Origin: a virus
Strand: one strand, 5' to 3'
IMG/VR virus record: IMGVR_UViG_3300048121_000536
Span: 1 to 33,716 of that record
DNA: 33,716 bases
Positions 17,122-23,876 of the stretch are shown here, piece by piece. Each line of letters opens with the position of its first letter. Position 1 is the stretch's first letter. The position numbers were made by a program, and so were the translations under genes. The notes below the pieces were generated by a model. The model searched no databases. It worked only from the letters and a program-made list of their open reading frames with translations, and was not told the origin of the DNA.

Positions 17122-17859
17122 ATGAGTAATTATTCAACATTCTTTCCATCTGGCACAGGTGGTTCAACAGAAATAACTGACCCAGATAAAATAAACAAAA
17201 TTACTGCTGGAGCATCCAACACAGCTTTCCTTGAGGAGATGTTTTACACCAACGCTTATAGTGGTAATTCAGCTCAATTCAGTGATTACATATATTCTCC
17301 TATTACTGGTAGTGATGATTTTTACGGTGGATATAGTGGTGGTGCTGTGTCTCAAACAGCAGACAATACTGAAATTACATTAGCTAACGTAACAGGTAGC
17401 GGTGGTTATTTGTGTTCTATTGTAACTCCTGTCGGTAGTTTAGGCGCAACGCAAGAAATAAAAATTACGGTTGATGGCGGTACTGAAAAGGTTTATAGTG
17501 CTGATTACGATAGCAATACCTCTATTGACAATCTTTACACAAGGCTAATTTGGGGCTTTACAACTTGGGGTTCTGATAGCACAAGAAACACTGCGGATAA
17601 TACCGATGCAGTTGGAATTATGGGATTGGGTGGTATAGCCCTTACTTATGGAGACACCTCATATCCCCCTGTAGTTATGGGTACAACAGGAAAGGCTTAT
17701 TTAAGACTGCACGATGTTATGGAGTTTAAAAATTACAACTTCCCAAAATTAAGATTTGAAAGTAGTATATTGGTTAAATGCAAAACAAATGGTCTATATA
17801 GCACTTCAGGTTATCAGTCAAAAGGTACAGCTTTATATTATTTAGATAGTCAATTATAG
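17122..17859 (+). CDS. Tail fibre-associated protein, 245 aa
   Basis: Twelve bases after the fibre gene. Rich in Gly, Ser, Thr and aromatic residues with few charged ones, typical of beta-structured virion proteins (YGGYSGGAVSQTADNTEITL, MGLGGIALTYGD). The final 40 residues (FPKLRFESSILVKCKTNGLY) look like a receptor- or fibre-attachment module. No enzyme motif is visible. Position between fibre and fibre chaperone suggests a tip protein or adhesin; family not identified. Confidence 0.6.
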   Translation: MSNYSTFFPSGTGGSTEITDPDKINKITAGASNTAFLEEMFYTNAYSGNSAQFSDYIYSPITGSDDFYGGYSGGAVSQTADNTEITLANVTGSGGYLCSIVTPVGSLGATQEIKITVDGGTEKVYSADYDSNTSIDNLYTRLIWGFTTWGSDSTRNTADNTDAVGIMGLGGIALTYGDTSYPPVVMGTTGKAYLRLHDVMEFKNYNFPKLRFESSILVKCKTNGLYSTSGYQSKGTALYYLDSQL

Positions 17860-17864
17860 AAATT

Positions 17865-18164
17865 ATGATAATAGAAAACATTACAAATCCAAACCAAGAG
17901 CCACAAGATGGCGATAAGCTAAAATACACACATCCAAGCGGTGCTATTGAAATAAAAACCTATAGTGCGCCACAAGAACCCACACAAGAGGATATTGCAC
18001 GTGATGAGCGCAAATGGAGAGATGCAGAGTTGAAAGATACTGATTGGATAGTATCTGTAACAGACCATCCTAATCACGCTTCTTATTTAGTGTATAGAGA
18101 GGAATTAAGAGATTACCCACAACAGGCTGACTTTCCTAACGGAGATAGACCTACAAGACCATAA
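17865..18164 (+). CDS. Phage tail assembly chaperone-like protein (PF16778 type), 99 aa
   Basis: The C-terminal half has the known Phage_tail_APC pattern: RDERKWRDAELKDTDW, a short link, then SYLVYREELRDYPQQADFPNG and a Pro-rich end. Proteins of this type accompany tail fibre genes and are thought to help fibre folding or attachment. The N-terminal 45 residues are Pro/Lys/Thr-rich. It stands five bases after the fibre-associated gene and one base before the next, so all are co-transcribed. Confidence 0.75.
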   Translation: MIIENITNPNQEPQDGDKLKYTHPSGAIEIKTYSAPQEPTQEDIARDERKWRDAELKDTDWIVSVTDHPNHASYLVYREELRDYPQQADFPNGDRPTRP

Positions 18165-18165
18165 T

Positions 18166-18483
18166 ATGAAAGACGGTTGGCAAATAACGAATGTAACAAG
18201 AAGGCAAGAAGATGGTTTTGTCACTAATGTTACTTGTGTATATGCTCAAACAGCTTCAAATCATATTGAGAAAATCAGATATATTATTGCCAATGAGTAC
18301 AATGGTATTGATGATGACTTTATTCCCTTTGAAGATTTAACAGAAGATGTTTTATTAGAGTGGTGCTTTGATGTTATGGAAGATGAAAAAGAAGTATTAG
18401 AAAATAAAATAGATGACAAACACACTAGCTATATAACTAACAGGAATAAAGAGTTAGAACATATAGACGGATTACCTTACTAA
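18166..18483 (+). CDS. Conserved hypothetical, 105 aa
   Basis: Opens with WQITNVTRRQEDGFVTNVTCVY, a two-strand pattern common in short proteins next to tail fibres, then a Ile/Glu-rich helix and EDLTEDVLLEWCFDVMEDEKE. The arrangement of strands followed by a helix ending in charged residues resembles small fibre-associated proteins of unknown function (DUF7936-like). It starts one base after the chaperone-like gene. The function is not known; a role in tail fibre assembly is inferred from position only. Confidence 0.6.
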   Translation: MKDGWQITNVTRRQEDGFVTNVTCVYAQTASNHIEKIRYIIANEYNGIDDDFIPFEDLTEDVLLEWCFDVMEDEKEVLENKIDDKHTSYITNRNKELEHIDGLPY

Positions 18484-18484
18484 A

Positions 18485-18646
18485 ATGGATTTAAACTCGT
18501 TCAAACTTTATATAATAAACCTATCAGCTATTACAGTTAGTACAATGGATATATTAGAAGATAGCCTTAAAATACTTTTATTATTAGTCACTATTGGCTA
18601 TACAGCTCAAAAGTGGTACGAGTTAAAAAGAAGAAATAAAAAATAA
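18485..18646 (+). CDS. Small membrane protein, holin-like candidate, 53 aa
   Basis: Opens one base after the previous stop. A hydrophobic segment (KILLLLVTIGYTAQKW) after a weaker one (LYIINLSAITVS), and a basic tail (ELKRRNKK), suit a one- or two-pass inner-membrane peptide. It is directly followed, after five bases, by the M15 endopeptidase and then by the 3TM holin-like gene, which makes it a member of the lysis cassette. It may be a second holin or an antiholin. Confidence 0.6.
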   Translation: MDLNSFKLYIINLSAITVSTMDILEDSLKILLLLVTIGYTAQKWYELKRRNKK

Positions 18647-18651
18647 TTATT

Positions 18652-19005
18652 ATGAGATACTTTAAATACGAAGAGTTTGATTCACCAGATTTAGAAGGAA
18701 GTGGTGAAAAAATGAGTCCTAAATTGCTTTCTATTTTAGATGCAATAAGAGAAATATACGGAAGTCCAATACACATTACTTCTGGATTCAGAACTAAGGA
18801 GGCAAATAAAGAGGCTGGCGGAAAAAGAAACTCGTCTCATTTAAAAGGTTTTGCAGCAGACTTAGCTGTAACCGATTCATCGTCTAGGTTTAAACTACTA
18901 AACGCCATAAGACTTGTTGGTGTTGGCAGAATAGGTATAGGAAGTAATTTTATACATATAGATGTTGACCCAAGTAAACCAAAAAATGTTATCTGGACTT
19001 ACTAG
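18652..19005 (+). CDS. Endolysin, peptidase M15 family, 117 aa
   Basis: Cell wall hydrolase that cleaves peptide links in peptidoglycan at the end of infection. The M15A zinc site is visible: SSHLKGFAAD at 61-70 supplies His63 and Asp70, and FIHIDVD at 100-106 supplies His102. ITSGFRTKEANKEAGG at 43-58 is the usual preceding loop. The length of 117 fits a single-domain phage M15 enzyme without wall-binding domain or signal peptide, so it depends on a holin. It stands between two membrane proteins; the 3TM holin starts one base after its stop. Confidence 0.85.
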   Translation: MRYFKYEEFDSPDLEGSGEKMSPKLLSILDAIREIYGSPIHITSGFRTKEANKEAGGKRNSSHLKGFAADLAVTDSSSRFKLLNAIRLVGVGRIGIGSNFIHIDVDPSKPKNVIWTY

Positions 19006-19407
19006 ATGAAAAAGATACTTAATCTAATAACTGGCGGTCTTATAAAGGACATTGGTGGTGTTATAGATAAGTTAACCACTACTGACGAGGAAAGGCTATT
19101 AGCTAAAGAACGTATTCAAAGACTATTAGAGGATGCTGATAAGGATGCTCAAGAGCAGGTTACAGAGCGTTGGAGATATGATATGCAAAGTGATAGCTGG
19201 CTGTCGAAGAACATTAGACCGCTTACTTTGGTATTTCTTACGGTTATGTTTACCTTATTGGCATTTACCGATGGAAACATTGGAGAGTTTAGCATACAGA
19301 AAGAATATATCCCTATTTTTCAAACATTACTCGTTACTGTCTATGGTGCGTACTTTGTTGGAAGAACTTGGGAAAAATATAAGAAAAGTGCCAAAGAAAA
19401 TAATTAA
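19006..19407 (+). CDS. Holin, 3TM superfamily, 133 aa
   Basis: The signature of the 3TM (GTA_holin_3TM) family: an N-terminal glycine-rich hydrophobic stretch (ITGGLIKDIGGVIDKL), a charged coiled helix, then WRYDMQSDSWLSKNIRPL just before two membrane spans at about 71-88 and 103-119, with a basic tail. Holins make pores that let the endolysin reach the wall and time lysis. Adjacent to the M15 gene with no gap. A small unrelated gene overlaps its end by 20 bases. Confidence 0.8.
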   Translation: MKKILNLITGGLIKDIGGVIDKLTTTDEERLLAKERIQRLLEDADKDAQEQVTERWRYDMQSDSWLSKNIRPLTLVFLTVMFTLLAFTDGNIGEFSIQKEYIPIFQTLLVTVYGAYFVGRTWEKYKKSAKENN

Positions 19408-19513
19408 CATATATACTCCAGACTCTAGGAGTAAAAGACCAAACGTTCACTCTAAGAACGCTTCAGTAGGTCAAAAGGGCTATAAAAAGAAATACAGAGG
19501 ACAGGGTCGTTAA
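19388..19513 (+). CDS. Small basic conserved protein, 41 aa (GTG start)
   Basis: The peptide VPKKIINIYTPDSRSKRPNV continues with HSKNAS and ends in KKYRGQGR. The combination of a basic body, VHSKN and the C-terminal YRGQGR is a pattern I recognise from short proteins near lysis or terminase genes in flavobacterial phages. The GTG at 19388 overlaps the holin end by 20 bases. An ATG in the same frame exists only far upstream inside the holin gene, so GTG is preferred. A nucleic-acid-binding role would suit its charge; unknown. Confidence 0.5.
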   Translation: MPKKIINIYTPDSRSKRPNVHSKNASVGQKGYKKKYRGQGR

Positions 19514-19522
19514 TAACTTCTA

Positions 19523-19558
19523 TGAATTTAATACCCCTTTATGAATTTAATAGGGTAT
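19523..19558 (+). repeat. AATTTAATAGGG motif, two copies
   Basis: TGAATTTAATACCCC begins at 19523 and TGAATTTAATAGGGTAT at 19542, 19 bases apart. The second copy runs into a TATATTTG -7 element at 19556-19563, so here the motif lies where the -33 contact would be expected. Confidence 0.55.
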
Positions 19559-19563
19559 ATTTG
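19556..19563 (+). promoter_or_regulatory. -7 element fused to AATTTAATAGGG motif
   Basis: TATATTTG fits TAnnTTTG exactly, yet no TTTG lies 17-21 bases upstream; that place is taken by the dispersed motif. A regulator bound there could substitute for the -33 contact. Transcription would start near 19568 and hit the terminator at 19614-19645. Confidence 0.4.
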
Positions 19564-19645
19564 TAGTGTTCAGGTTATCCCTGTTTTCATTTGTTTCATT
19601 TTGTTTCGTAAAGGTGGTAGCTTTTTTAGGTTGCCACTTTTTTTT
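19564..19645 (+). ncRNA. Candidate small RNA upstream of the 19659 gene
   Basis: A short segment of about 75 bases lies between the -7 element at 19556-19563 and a strong hairpin with eight T at 19614-19645. It holds no ATG-started frame of any length, and shows a direct repeat (CATTTGTTT, CATTTTGTTT). It could be a regulatory RNA, or merely the leader of a failed or attenuated transcript in front of the nuclease gene. Confidence 0.3.
19614..19645 (+). terminator. Intrinsic terminator
   Basis: GTGGTAGC at 19614-19621 pairs with GTTGCCAC at 19630-19637 (two wobble pairs) around an eight-base T-rich loop, followed by eight T at 19638-19645. It closes the late structural and lysis region and separates it from the DNA metabolism region. 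Confidence 0.8.
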
Positions 19646-19657
19646 GTATATTAGCTA
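19646..19657 (+). promoter_or_regulatory. GTATATTAGCTA start box, copy 2
   Basis: Same 12-mer as at 189-200. The ATG of the nuclease gene follows after one more base. With the terminator ending at 19645, transcription of this gene must start here or read through, so the box is likely a promoter -7 element with an almost leaderless start. Confidence 0.4.
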
Positions 19658-19658
19658 A

Positions 19659-20021
19659 ATGGACATAAATCAGAAAGGTTGTTTTGCAGAATATAAGTTC
19701 GCCACTATGGCAATAGAAAATGGATTTAACGTATCTATGCCACTATTAGACGCCTCCGCATACGACTGCATTTTAGAAAAGAATAACAAGTTCTTTAAGC
19801 TTCAGGTAAAATACTTTATTGGCGCAGGAAACCACACAACAATAAGGCATGGTAATAAAAGTAGAGGTGGTTACTCTTTGGAAGAGGTTGACTATTTTGC
19901 TGTATGGAACGAATCGTGTAAAGGGTTTTTTATATTAAAGAATACTGGGCAGTTGGGATATGCCTTATCTAAAGAAGGTAAGTACAAAGATAACTTCAAT
20001 AATTTCGATATTATTTTGTAA
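19659..20021 (+). CDS. PD-(D/E)XK nuclease (PDDEXK_5-like), 120 aa
   Basis: The opening QKGCFAEYKFATMAIENGF, followed by SMPLLDASAYDCILE and FKLQVKY, is the standard layout of short PD-(D/E)XK endonucleases: Glu11 in the first helix, Asp36 and the Q-V-K strand at 49-51. Members cut branched or foreign DNA; in phages they are commonly resolvase-like. It is the first gene of the DNA metabolism block, behind the shared GTATATTAGCTA box. The promoter of the ERF gene begins in its last codons. Confidence 0.7.
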   Translation: MDINQKGCFAEYKFATMAIENGFNVSMPLLDASAYDCILEKNNKFFKLQVKYFIGAGNHTTIRHGNKSRGGYSLEEVDYFAVWNESCKGFFILKNTGQLGYALSKEGKYKDNFNNFDIIL

Positions 20022-20045
20022 TGTCAGTTGGAATTTATATATTTG
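20015..20045 (+). promoter_or_regulatory. Consensus promoter for ERF gene (leaderless start)
   Basis: TTTG at 20015-20018, exactly 19 bases, then TATATTTG at 20038-20045: a perfect fit to the Bacteroidota consensus. The ATG of the ERF gene is at 20050, where transcription itself should begin, so the mRNA would be leaderless. The same two boxes with the same 19-base spacer recur at 24830-24860 and 24952-24982. Confidence 0.8.
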
Positions 20046-20049
20046 CCCT

Positions 20050-20601
20050 ATGAATATATATGAAAAACTGGTAGACATTCAGGGGAGACTGAAAGCACCA
20101 AAAAATCAATATAACAGTTTCGGTAAATATAAATACCGTAATTGTGAGGATATACTGGAATCAGTAAAACCTCTACTCGTAGAACATAAAGTTGTCTTGA
20201 CTATTTCTGATAAGGTCATAGAATTGGACAACGGACTTTCTTTTGTTGAATCAACAGCACAGTTCAAAGACATTGAAGGTGTTATTGAGGTTTCAGCACA
20301 AGCAGGTATTGACCCTAATAGAAAGGGTATGGATGTGGCGCAATGCTTTGGTAGTAGTTCATCTTACGCTAGAAAGTACGCCCTAAATGGTTTATTCTTA
20401 ATAGATGATACAAAGGATGCCGATTCGACTAACAAACATGAGACTAAATCAAATGCTGTTGCAGATGATATGAGTTGGTTGCCAGATAAAGGTAGCAAGT
20501 TTGATAACGCCAAGAAAGCGTTAAACTCAGGGAAAACAATGCAAGACATTAGAAAGCATTATAAAGTAAGTAAAAAAGTAGAACAATTATTAAATACATA
20601 A
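20050..20601 (+). CDS. erf: ERF-family ssDNA annealing protein, 183 aa
   Basis: Single-strand annealing recombinase of the ERF family, which pairs complementary strands during phage replication. The signature is clear: YEKLVDIQGRLKAPKNQYNS, FGKYKYRNCEDILESVKPLL at ~24-43, then GIDPNRKGMDVAQCFGSSSS and YARKYALNGLFLIDD at ~106-120. The ATG at 20050 directly follows the promoter and the family begins at this point, so a longer frame starting at 19960 is not used. It would work with the RecE-like exonuclease at 25423 and the SSB-like protein just downstream. Confidence 0.85.
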   Translation: MNIYEKLVDIQGRLKAPKNQYNSFGKYKYRNCEDILESVKPLLVEHKVVLTISDKVIELDNGLSFVESTAQFKDIEGVIEVSAQAGIDPNRKGMDVAQCFGSSSSYARKYALNGLFLIDDTKDADSTNKHETKSNAVADDMSWLPDKGSKFDNAKKALNSGKTMQDIRKHYKVSKKVEQLLNT

Positions 20602-20604
20602 ATT

Positions 20605-20868
20605 ATGAATGAAAAGAAGTATGTTGGCACAGGTCGACAAGCACCAAACGGAATGGAGATTGTAAACATCTCTATCGCAGAATCCAAAGTTAAAGACTTT
20701 TGGAGTGAATATAACGGAGAGCGTTATTTAAGATTAGGAGTCTCTAAAAAGAAAGAGGCAGACCAGTATGGTAAAACTCATAGTGTTTACATTGACGAGT
20801 GGCAACCATCTTCGGACAACAAACCAAAACCAGAACCAGTTAAAGTCGATGATGACTTTCCGTTCTAA
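20605..20868 (+). CDS. SSB-like protein with acidic C-terminal tip, 87 aa
   Basis: Small protein with a beta-rich body (GTGRQAPNGMEIVNISIAES, YNGERYLRLGVSKKKEADQYGK) and a Pro/Lys linker ending in DDDFPF. That terminus imitates the acidic tip of bacterial single-strand DNA binding proteins, through which SSB recruits replication and repair enzymes. Three bases after the ERF gene. It is shorter than a full SSB (typically 110 or more residues), so it may be a trimmed OB-fold or an SSB mimic. A terminator follows. Confidence 0.65.
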   Translation: MNEKKYVGTGRQAPNGMEIVNISIAESKVKDFWSEYNGERYLRLGVSKKKEADQYGKTHSVYIDEWQPSSDNKPKPEPVKVDDDFPF

Positions 20869-20877
20869 ATAAACATA

Positions 20878-20903
20878 GGGGGGTGTAAAAACCCCCTTTT
20901 TTT
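20878..20903 (+). terminator. Intrinsic terminator after SSB-like gene
   Basis: GGGGGG at 20878-20883 pairs with CCCCC at 20892-20896 around TGTAAAAA, followed by seven T at 20897-20903. It ends the ERF-SSB transcript that starts at 20050. Confidence 0.8.
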
Positions 20904-20907
20904 AGCT

Positions 20908-21186
20908 ATGAAAACTAATTACATAAAAGTAGATATGGAAGGTTTAGGCAAATTAAACTTTACCGAAAAGGCAGTATTCTCATATATAAAATCCTTATCA
21001 AAGGACAAGGGATATTGTTTTTCGACAAATAAGCATCTGTGTGAGGTTTTCTCTTTAACAGACAGGACTATATATAGAATCTTAAAGAAGCTTGAGGAAA
21101 ACGCCTGTATTAGACGTGAAACGAAGAGTTTAGGTTATGACGGTAAGCAACGTAGAATATACATAAATCCTCAATACAAGCATTAA
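20908..21186 (+). CDS. Winged-helix DNA-binding protein, 92 aa
   Basis: The body FTEKAVFSYIKSLSKDKG, FSTNKHLCEVFSLTDRTIYR and ILKKLEENACIRRE is a clear helix-turn-helix (about 38-62) with a wing from ~66 to 87. It resembles the HTH_36/RepA-N-terminal type that reads replication or promoter sites. It starts only five bases after the terminator T-run, so it needs its own promoter or read-through. Its stop is followed immediately by the palindromic ACATGTTAT cluster at 21184-21295, making that cluster a natural candidate target. Regulator or replication initiator. Confidence 0.7.
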   Translation: MKTNYIKVDMEGLGKLNFTEKAVFSYIKSLSKDKGYCFSTNKHLCEVFSLTDRTIYRILKKLEENACIRRETKSLGYDGKQRRIYINPQYKH

Positions 21187-21295
21187 CATGTTACGAAACG
21201 ATACATGTTATATAAAGAATTATAATATGATACATATTATAAATATTTAATACTCATGTTATAATACGATACATGTTATAATACGTAACATGTTA
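21184..21295. repeat. ACATGTTAT repeat cluster B (six copies)
   Basis: Cores lie at 21184-21193 (taacatgtta, a perfect palindrome), 21202-21210, 21231-21239 (tacatatta), 21253-21261, 21270-21278 and 21286-21295 (taacatgtta again). Several share the longer context ATACGATACATGTTATA with cluster A at 485-596. The stretch 21187-21335 has no gene and leads into the primase-helicase gene. Likely operator sites, or an origin with AT-rich DNA-unwinding character. Confidence 0.65.
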
Positions 21296-21335
21296 TATAA
21301 TTGTAAAAAAAACAAAATAAAAACGAGACTACCAA

Positions 21336-23081
21336 ATGTTTGTACAAGAATTTTTAGATTTAGGCGTAGAACCGAAGGGAAATAGTGAGGAACAAAAGGT
21401 TAAATGCCCTAAATGCAAGTCTTTAGGTAAGGAGAACTGGAAAGACACTTGCTTGTCTATCAACATATTGATGGGCGTATATAATTGCCACAAATGCGGA
21501 TATAAAGGAACAGTAAAAAAAGCAAAAGAAATGCAACAATACACGAAGCCAATGAAACAATACATAAAACCATCTAAAACAAATATGAAGAGAATCTCTG
21601 ATAGGGGGCGCAAATTCCTTAACGGAAGGGGCATAACCGATGAGGTTATTGAAAGAAATAATATTGTATCATCATCTGATGACAGAAACATTTTCTTTCC
21701 TTATATCAAAGATAAAGAACTTGTAAACTACAAGAAGCGAGGTTTAGACGGTAAATTCTTTGCTCAAGCTAAAGATGCAAAACCAATCATATACAACTAC
21801 GATGGTGTTAAAGGTCAACCAAAGATTGTTATATGCGAAGGAGAGATTGATTCTTTGAGTTGGGAAGTTATCGGAATTTCTTATCACACCTCTGTTAATA
21901 TGGGTGCGCCCAATGTTGGAGATAAGAGTATTGACAAGAAACTTGAGTGTCTAACAACCTGTTATGACGTTTTTGACGAGGCATCTACTATCTATATTGC
22001 TACCGATAATGATGACAATGGTAGGAACTTGCAACAAGAGTTAATTAGACGTTTTGGCGCAGAGAAGTGTAAAATAGTCGATTTAAGACCGTTTAAGGAC
22101 GCTAATGAGGTATTAGTCAAGGAAGGTGTAGAAAGTCTCAGAAACCGCCTTAAAACGGCTGAAGCACCTAAAGTAGAGGGTATCTTTGACGTTGATGATG
22201 TTGTTGACTCTATGATGGATGGTTTTGAGAACGGTCAAGAAAGAGGTTCAAGCACATACATTCCTCACGTAGATAAGGCTTGGACTTGGAGAATGGGAGA
22301 GGTTAATATATGGACTGGGTATCAGAATGAAGGAAAGTCTTTGTTATTGAATCAACTCGCTACTGTTAAGGCGTTTCATGATGGTTGGAAGTTTGGAGTG
22401 TTCAGTCCTGAGAATATGCCGATGAAAGACTTCTTTAATGACATTGTAGAGATGTATATTGGTAAGAGTGCTGACCCATACTACAAAAATAATCAGATGA
22501 CAAAGGATGAGTATTATGAGGCAATTGAGTTTGTAAAGAAGCACTTCTTCTTAATATACCCAAGAAAGAACTTTAACTTGGACTCTATATTTGATAGGGC
22601 AAAGTTTCTTGTTAAGACAAAAGGCATACGTTCTCTTATCATTGACCCATACAATACGGTACAGCACAAGATGTACAAGGGTGAGCGTGAGGATTTGTAT
22701 ATAAGTCGATTCATGAGTGAGTTAAAGAGATTTGCCATTGAGAATCATATATCTGTAAATTTAGTGGCGCATCAAGTTACACCACAGAAAGATGAAAGTG
22801 GCAGGTATTACAAGCCTGATGTGAACAGAATAAAGGGTGGCGGTACGTTTTCAGACAAGGCAGATAATGTGATGTTTGTATGGAGACCTAATCGTGCTTT
22901 GGATTTCTCAGATACAAGTGTTATCTTTGGTTCACAAAAGATTAAGAAACAAAAGCTAGTTGGTATTCCACAGGATGTGGAGGGTATCAATTTTAACATA
23001 AGAGAACAAAGGTATTACTTTGATGGGTACACTCCCTTTAAAGATATAGATGTTCAAAGATGCGGAAAAAAGCAAGAGTAG
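21336..23081 (+). CDS. Primase-helicase (T7 gp4-like), 581 aa
   Basis: Replicative enzyme that lays primers and unwinds DNA. Order of parts: zinc ribbon with CPKC at 24-27 and CHKC at 51-54; TOPRIM fold with ICEGEID at 166-172 and TDNDDNG at 223-229; then a DnaB-type RecA core with Walker A GYQNEGKS at 328-335, Walker B LIIDPYN at 434-440 and AHQ at 478-480. The length agrees with bifunctional phage enzymes. It begins after the ACATGTTAT cluster B and overlaps the VRR-NUC gene by 22 bases. No separate DNA polymerase is visible in the window, so host polymerase is probably used. Confidence 0.9.
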   Translation: MFVQEFLDLGVEPKGNSEEQKVKCPKCKSLGKENWKDTCLSINILMGVYNCHKCGYKGTVKKAKEMQQYTKPMKQYIKPSKTNMKRISDRGRKFLNGRGITDEVIERNNIVSSSDDRNIFFPYIKDKELVNYKKRGLDGKFFAQAKDAKPIIYNYDGVKGQPKIVICEGEIDSLSWEVIGISYHTSVNMGAPNVGDKSIDKKLECLTTCYDVFDEASTIYIATDNDDNGRNLQQELIRRFGAEKCKIVDLRPFKDANEVLVKEGVESLRNRLKTAEAPKVEGIFDVDDVVDSMMDGFENGQERGSSTYIPHVDKAWTWRMGEVNIWTGYQNEGKSLLLNQLATVKAFHDGWKFGVFSPENMPMKDFFNDIVEMYIGKSADPYYKNNQMTKDEYYEAIEFVKKHFFLIYPRKNFNLDSIFDRAKFLVKTKGIRSLIIDPYNTVQHKMYKGEREDLYISRFMSELKRFAIENHISVNLVAHQVTPQKDESGRYYKPDVNRIKGGGTFSDKADNVMFVWRPNRALDFSDTSVIFGSQKIKKQKLVGIPQDVEGINFNIREQRYYFDGYTPFKDIDVQRCGKKQE

Positions 23082-23377
23082 ATGCAAACCAAAAAGAAGT
23101 AGTAAAACAATTAAGAGATTTAGGCGTTTCAGTCTTACATACCCATCAGTTGGGTAGAGGTGCGCCAGACTTAGTACTAGGTTACAGGAATAGTAATTAT
23201 ATGATTGAGTTGAAAGACGGAAATAAAACAAAGAGTCAACAGAAGTTAACACCTGATGAGGTAAAATTTCAAGAGAGTTGGAATGGTAATTACGCTGTTT
23301 GCAATTCGATTGAGCAAATATTAACTTTAATAGATTATGTTGACGAAGGAAGAGTTGTTAGAAAAACTAGCAAATAA
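23060..23377 (+). CDS. VRR-NUC nuclease, 105 aa
   Basis: The VRR-NUC domain is a PD-(D/E)XK variant found in junction-resolving and structure-specific nucleases. Visible here are GRGAPDLVLGYR at 32-43 (Asp37), YMIELKDG at 47-54 (Glu50, Lys52) and SQQKLTPDEVKFQ at 59-71, the usual order. It shares 22 bases with the primase-helicase end and 41 with the sigma factor start, so the three are translationally coupled. A Holliday-junction or flap-removal role in replication is probable. Confidence 0.8.
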   Translation: MRKKARVDANQKEVVKQLRDLGVSVLHTHQLGRGAPDLVLGYRNSNYMIELKDGNKTKSQQKLTPDEVKFQESWNGNYAVCNSIEQILTLIDYVDEGRVVRKTSK

Positions 23378-23876
23378 ATATGATGACTGGTATAATATGG
23401 CTATGTCTTTTGACATTTCAAGTGAACAGGCAAAGGAGCTTGTTCAGGAGATGTTTGTTAGGATTTTTGACTACGTTAAAGAGCCTCAAAAGATTATGTA
23501 TAATGATACTGAGGTCAACACCTTTTATATTTACATTACGTTAAGAAATTTATATTATGCGAACACACACACAAGTTGTAAGAAAAATCCAATCGTATTT
23601 TCGACAGATAAGATTACGGATGATAATTTTGAGGGAATGTATGAAGATAGCTTGGATTCTATCGAAGAAAAGCAAAAAGAAGAAGCGTTATTTAAGAGAG
23701 TTGAAACTCTGGTTGAAGATTGGTATTGGTACGACAAAGGTATCTTTAATCTTTACTATCATAGGGGTATGTCTATGAGGGATATTGCCAGAGAAACAAA
23801 GATAAGTTTAAGTAGTATATTTAATACATTGAAGAATGCCAAAGAAGTCATCAGAAAAGAAATCACAAGAAATTAA
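23337..23876 (+). CDS. Sigma-70-family RNA polymerase sigma factor, 179 aa
   Basis: Residues ~10-75 have the helical region-2 layout (ISSEQAKELVQEMFVRIFDY, then NTFYIYITLRNLYYANTH). Residues ~140-172 form a region-4 helix-turn-helix (YYHRGMSMRDIARETKISLS, SIFNTLKNAKEVIRKEI). ECF sigma factors have this length. It would direct host RNA polymerase to a set of phage promoters. The linker between regions is long and acidic (about 92-125). It overlaps both neighbours. Whether it replaces or modifies the host sigma is unknown. Confidence 0.7.
   Translation: MLTKEELLEKLANKYDDWYNMAMSFDISSEQAKELVQEMFVRIFDYVKEPQKIMYNDTEVNTFYIYITLRNLYYANTHTSCKKNPIVFSTDKITDDNFEGMYEDSLDSIEEKQKEEALFKRVETLVEDWYWYDKGIFNLYYHRGMSMRDIARETKISLSSIFNTLKNAKEVIRKEITRN

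Noticed and set aside
16641-17167. Minus-strand frames at the fibre tip
   Set aside because: Antisense to a domain with clear protein character; no start context or motif.
19133-19387. Long N-terminal part of the frame that ends at 19513
   Set aside because: It would overlap almost all of the holin gene in another frame. Only the end from the GTG at 19388 looks like a conserved protein.
19960-20049. Upstream extension of the ERF frame
   Set aside because: The extension overlaps the preceding nuclease gene and covers the promoter boxes; the family starts at 20050.
23557-23778. Frame inside the sigma factor gene
   Set aside because: Out-of-frame shadow with Lys/Arg runs, no support.
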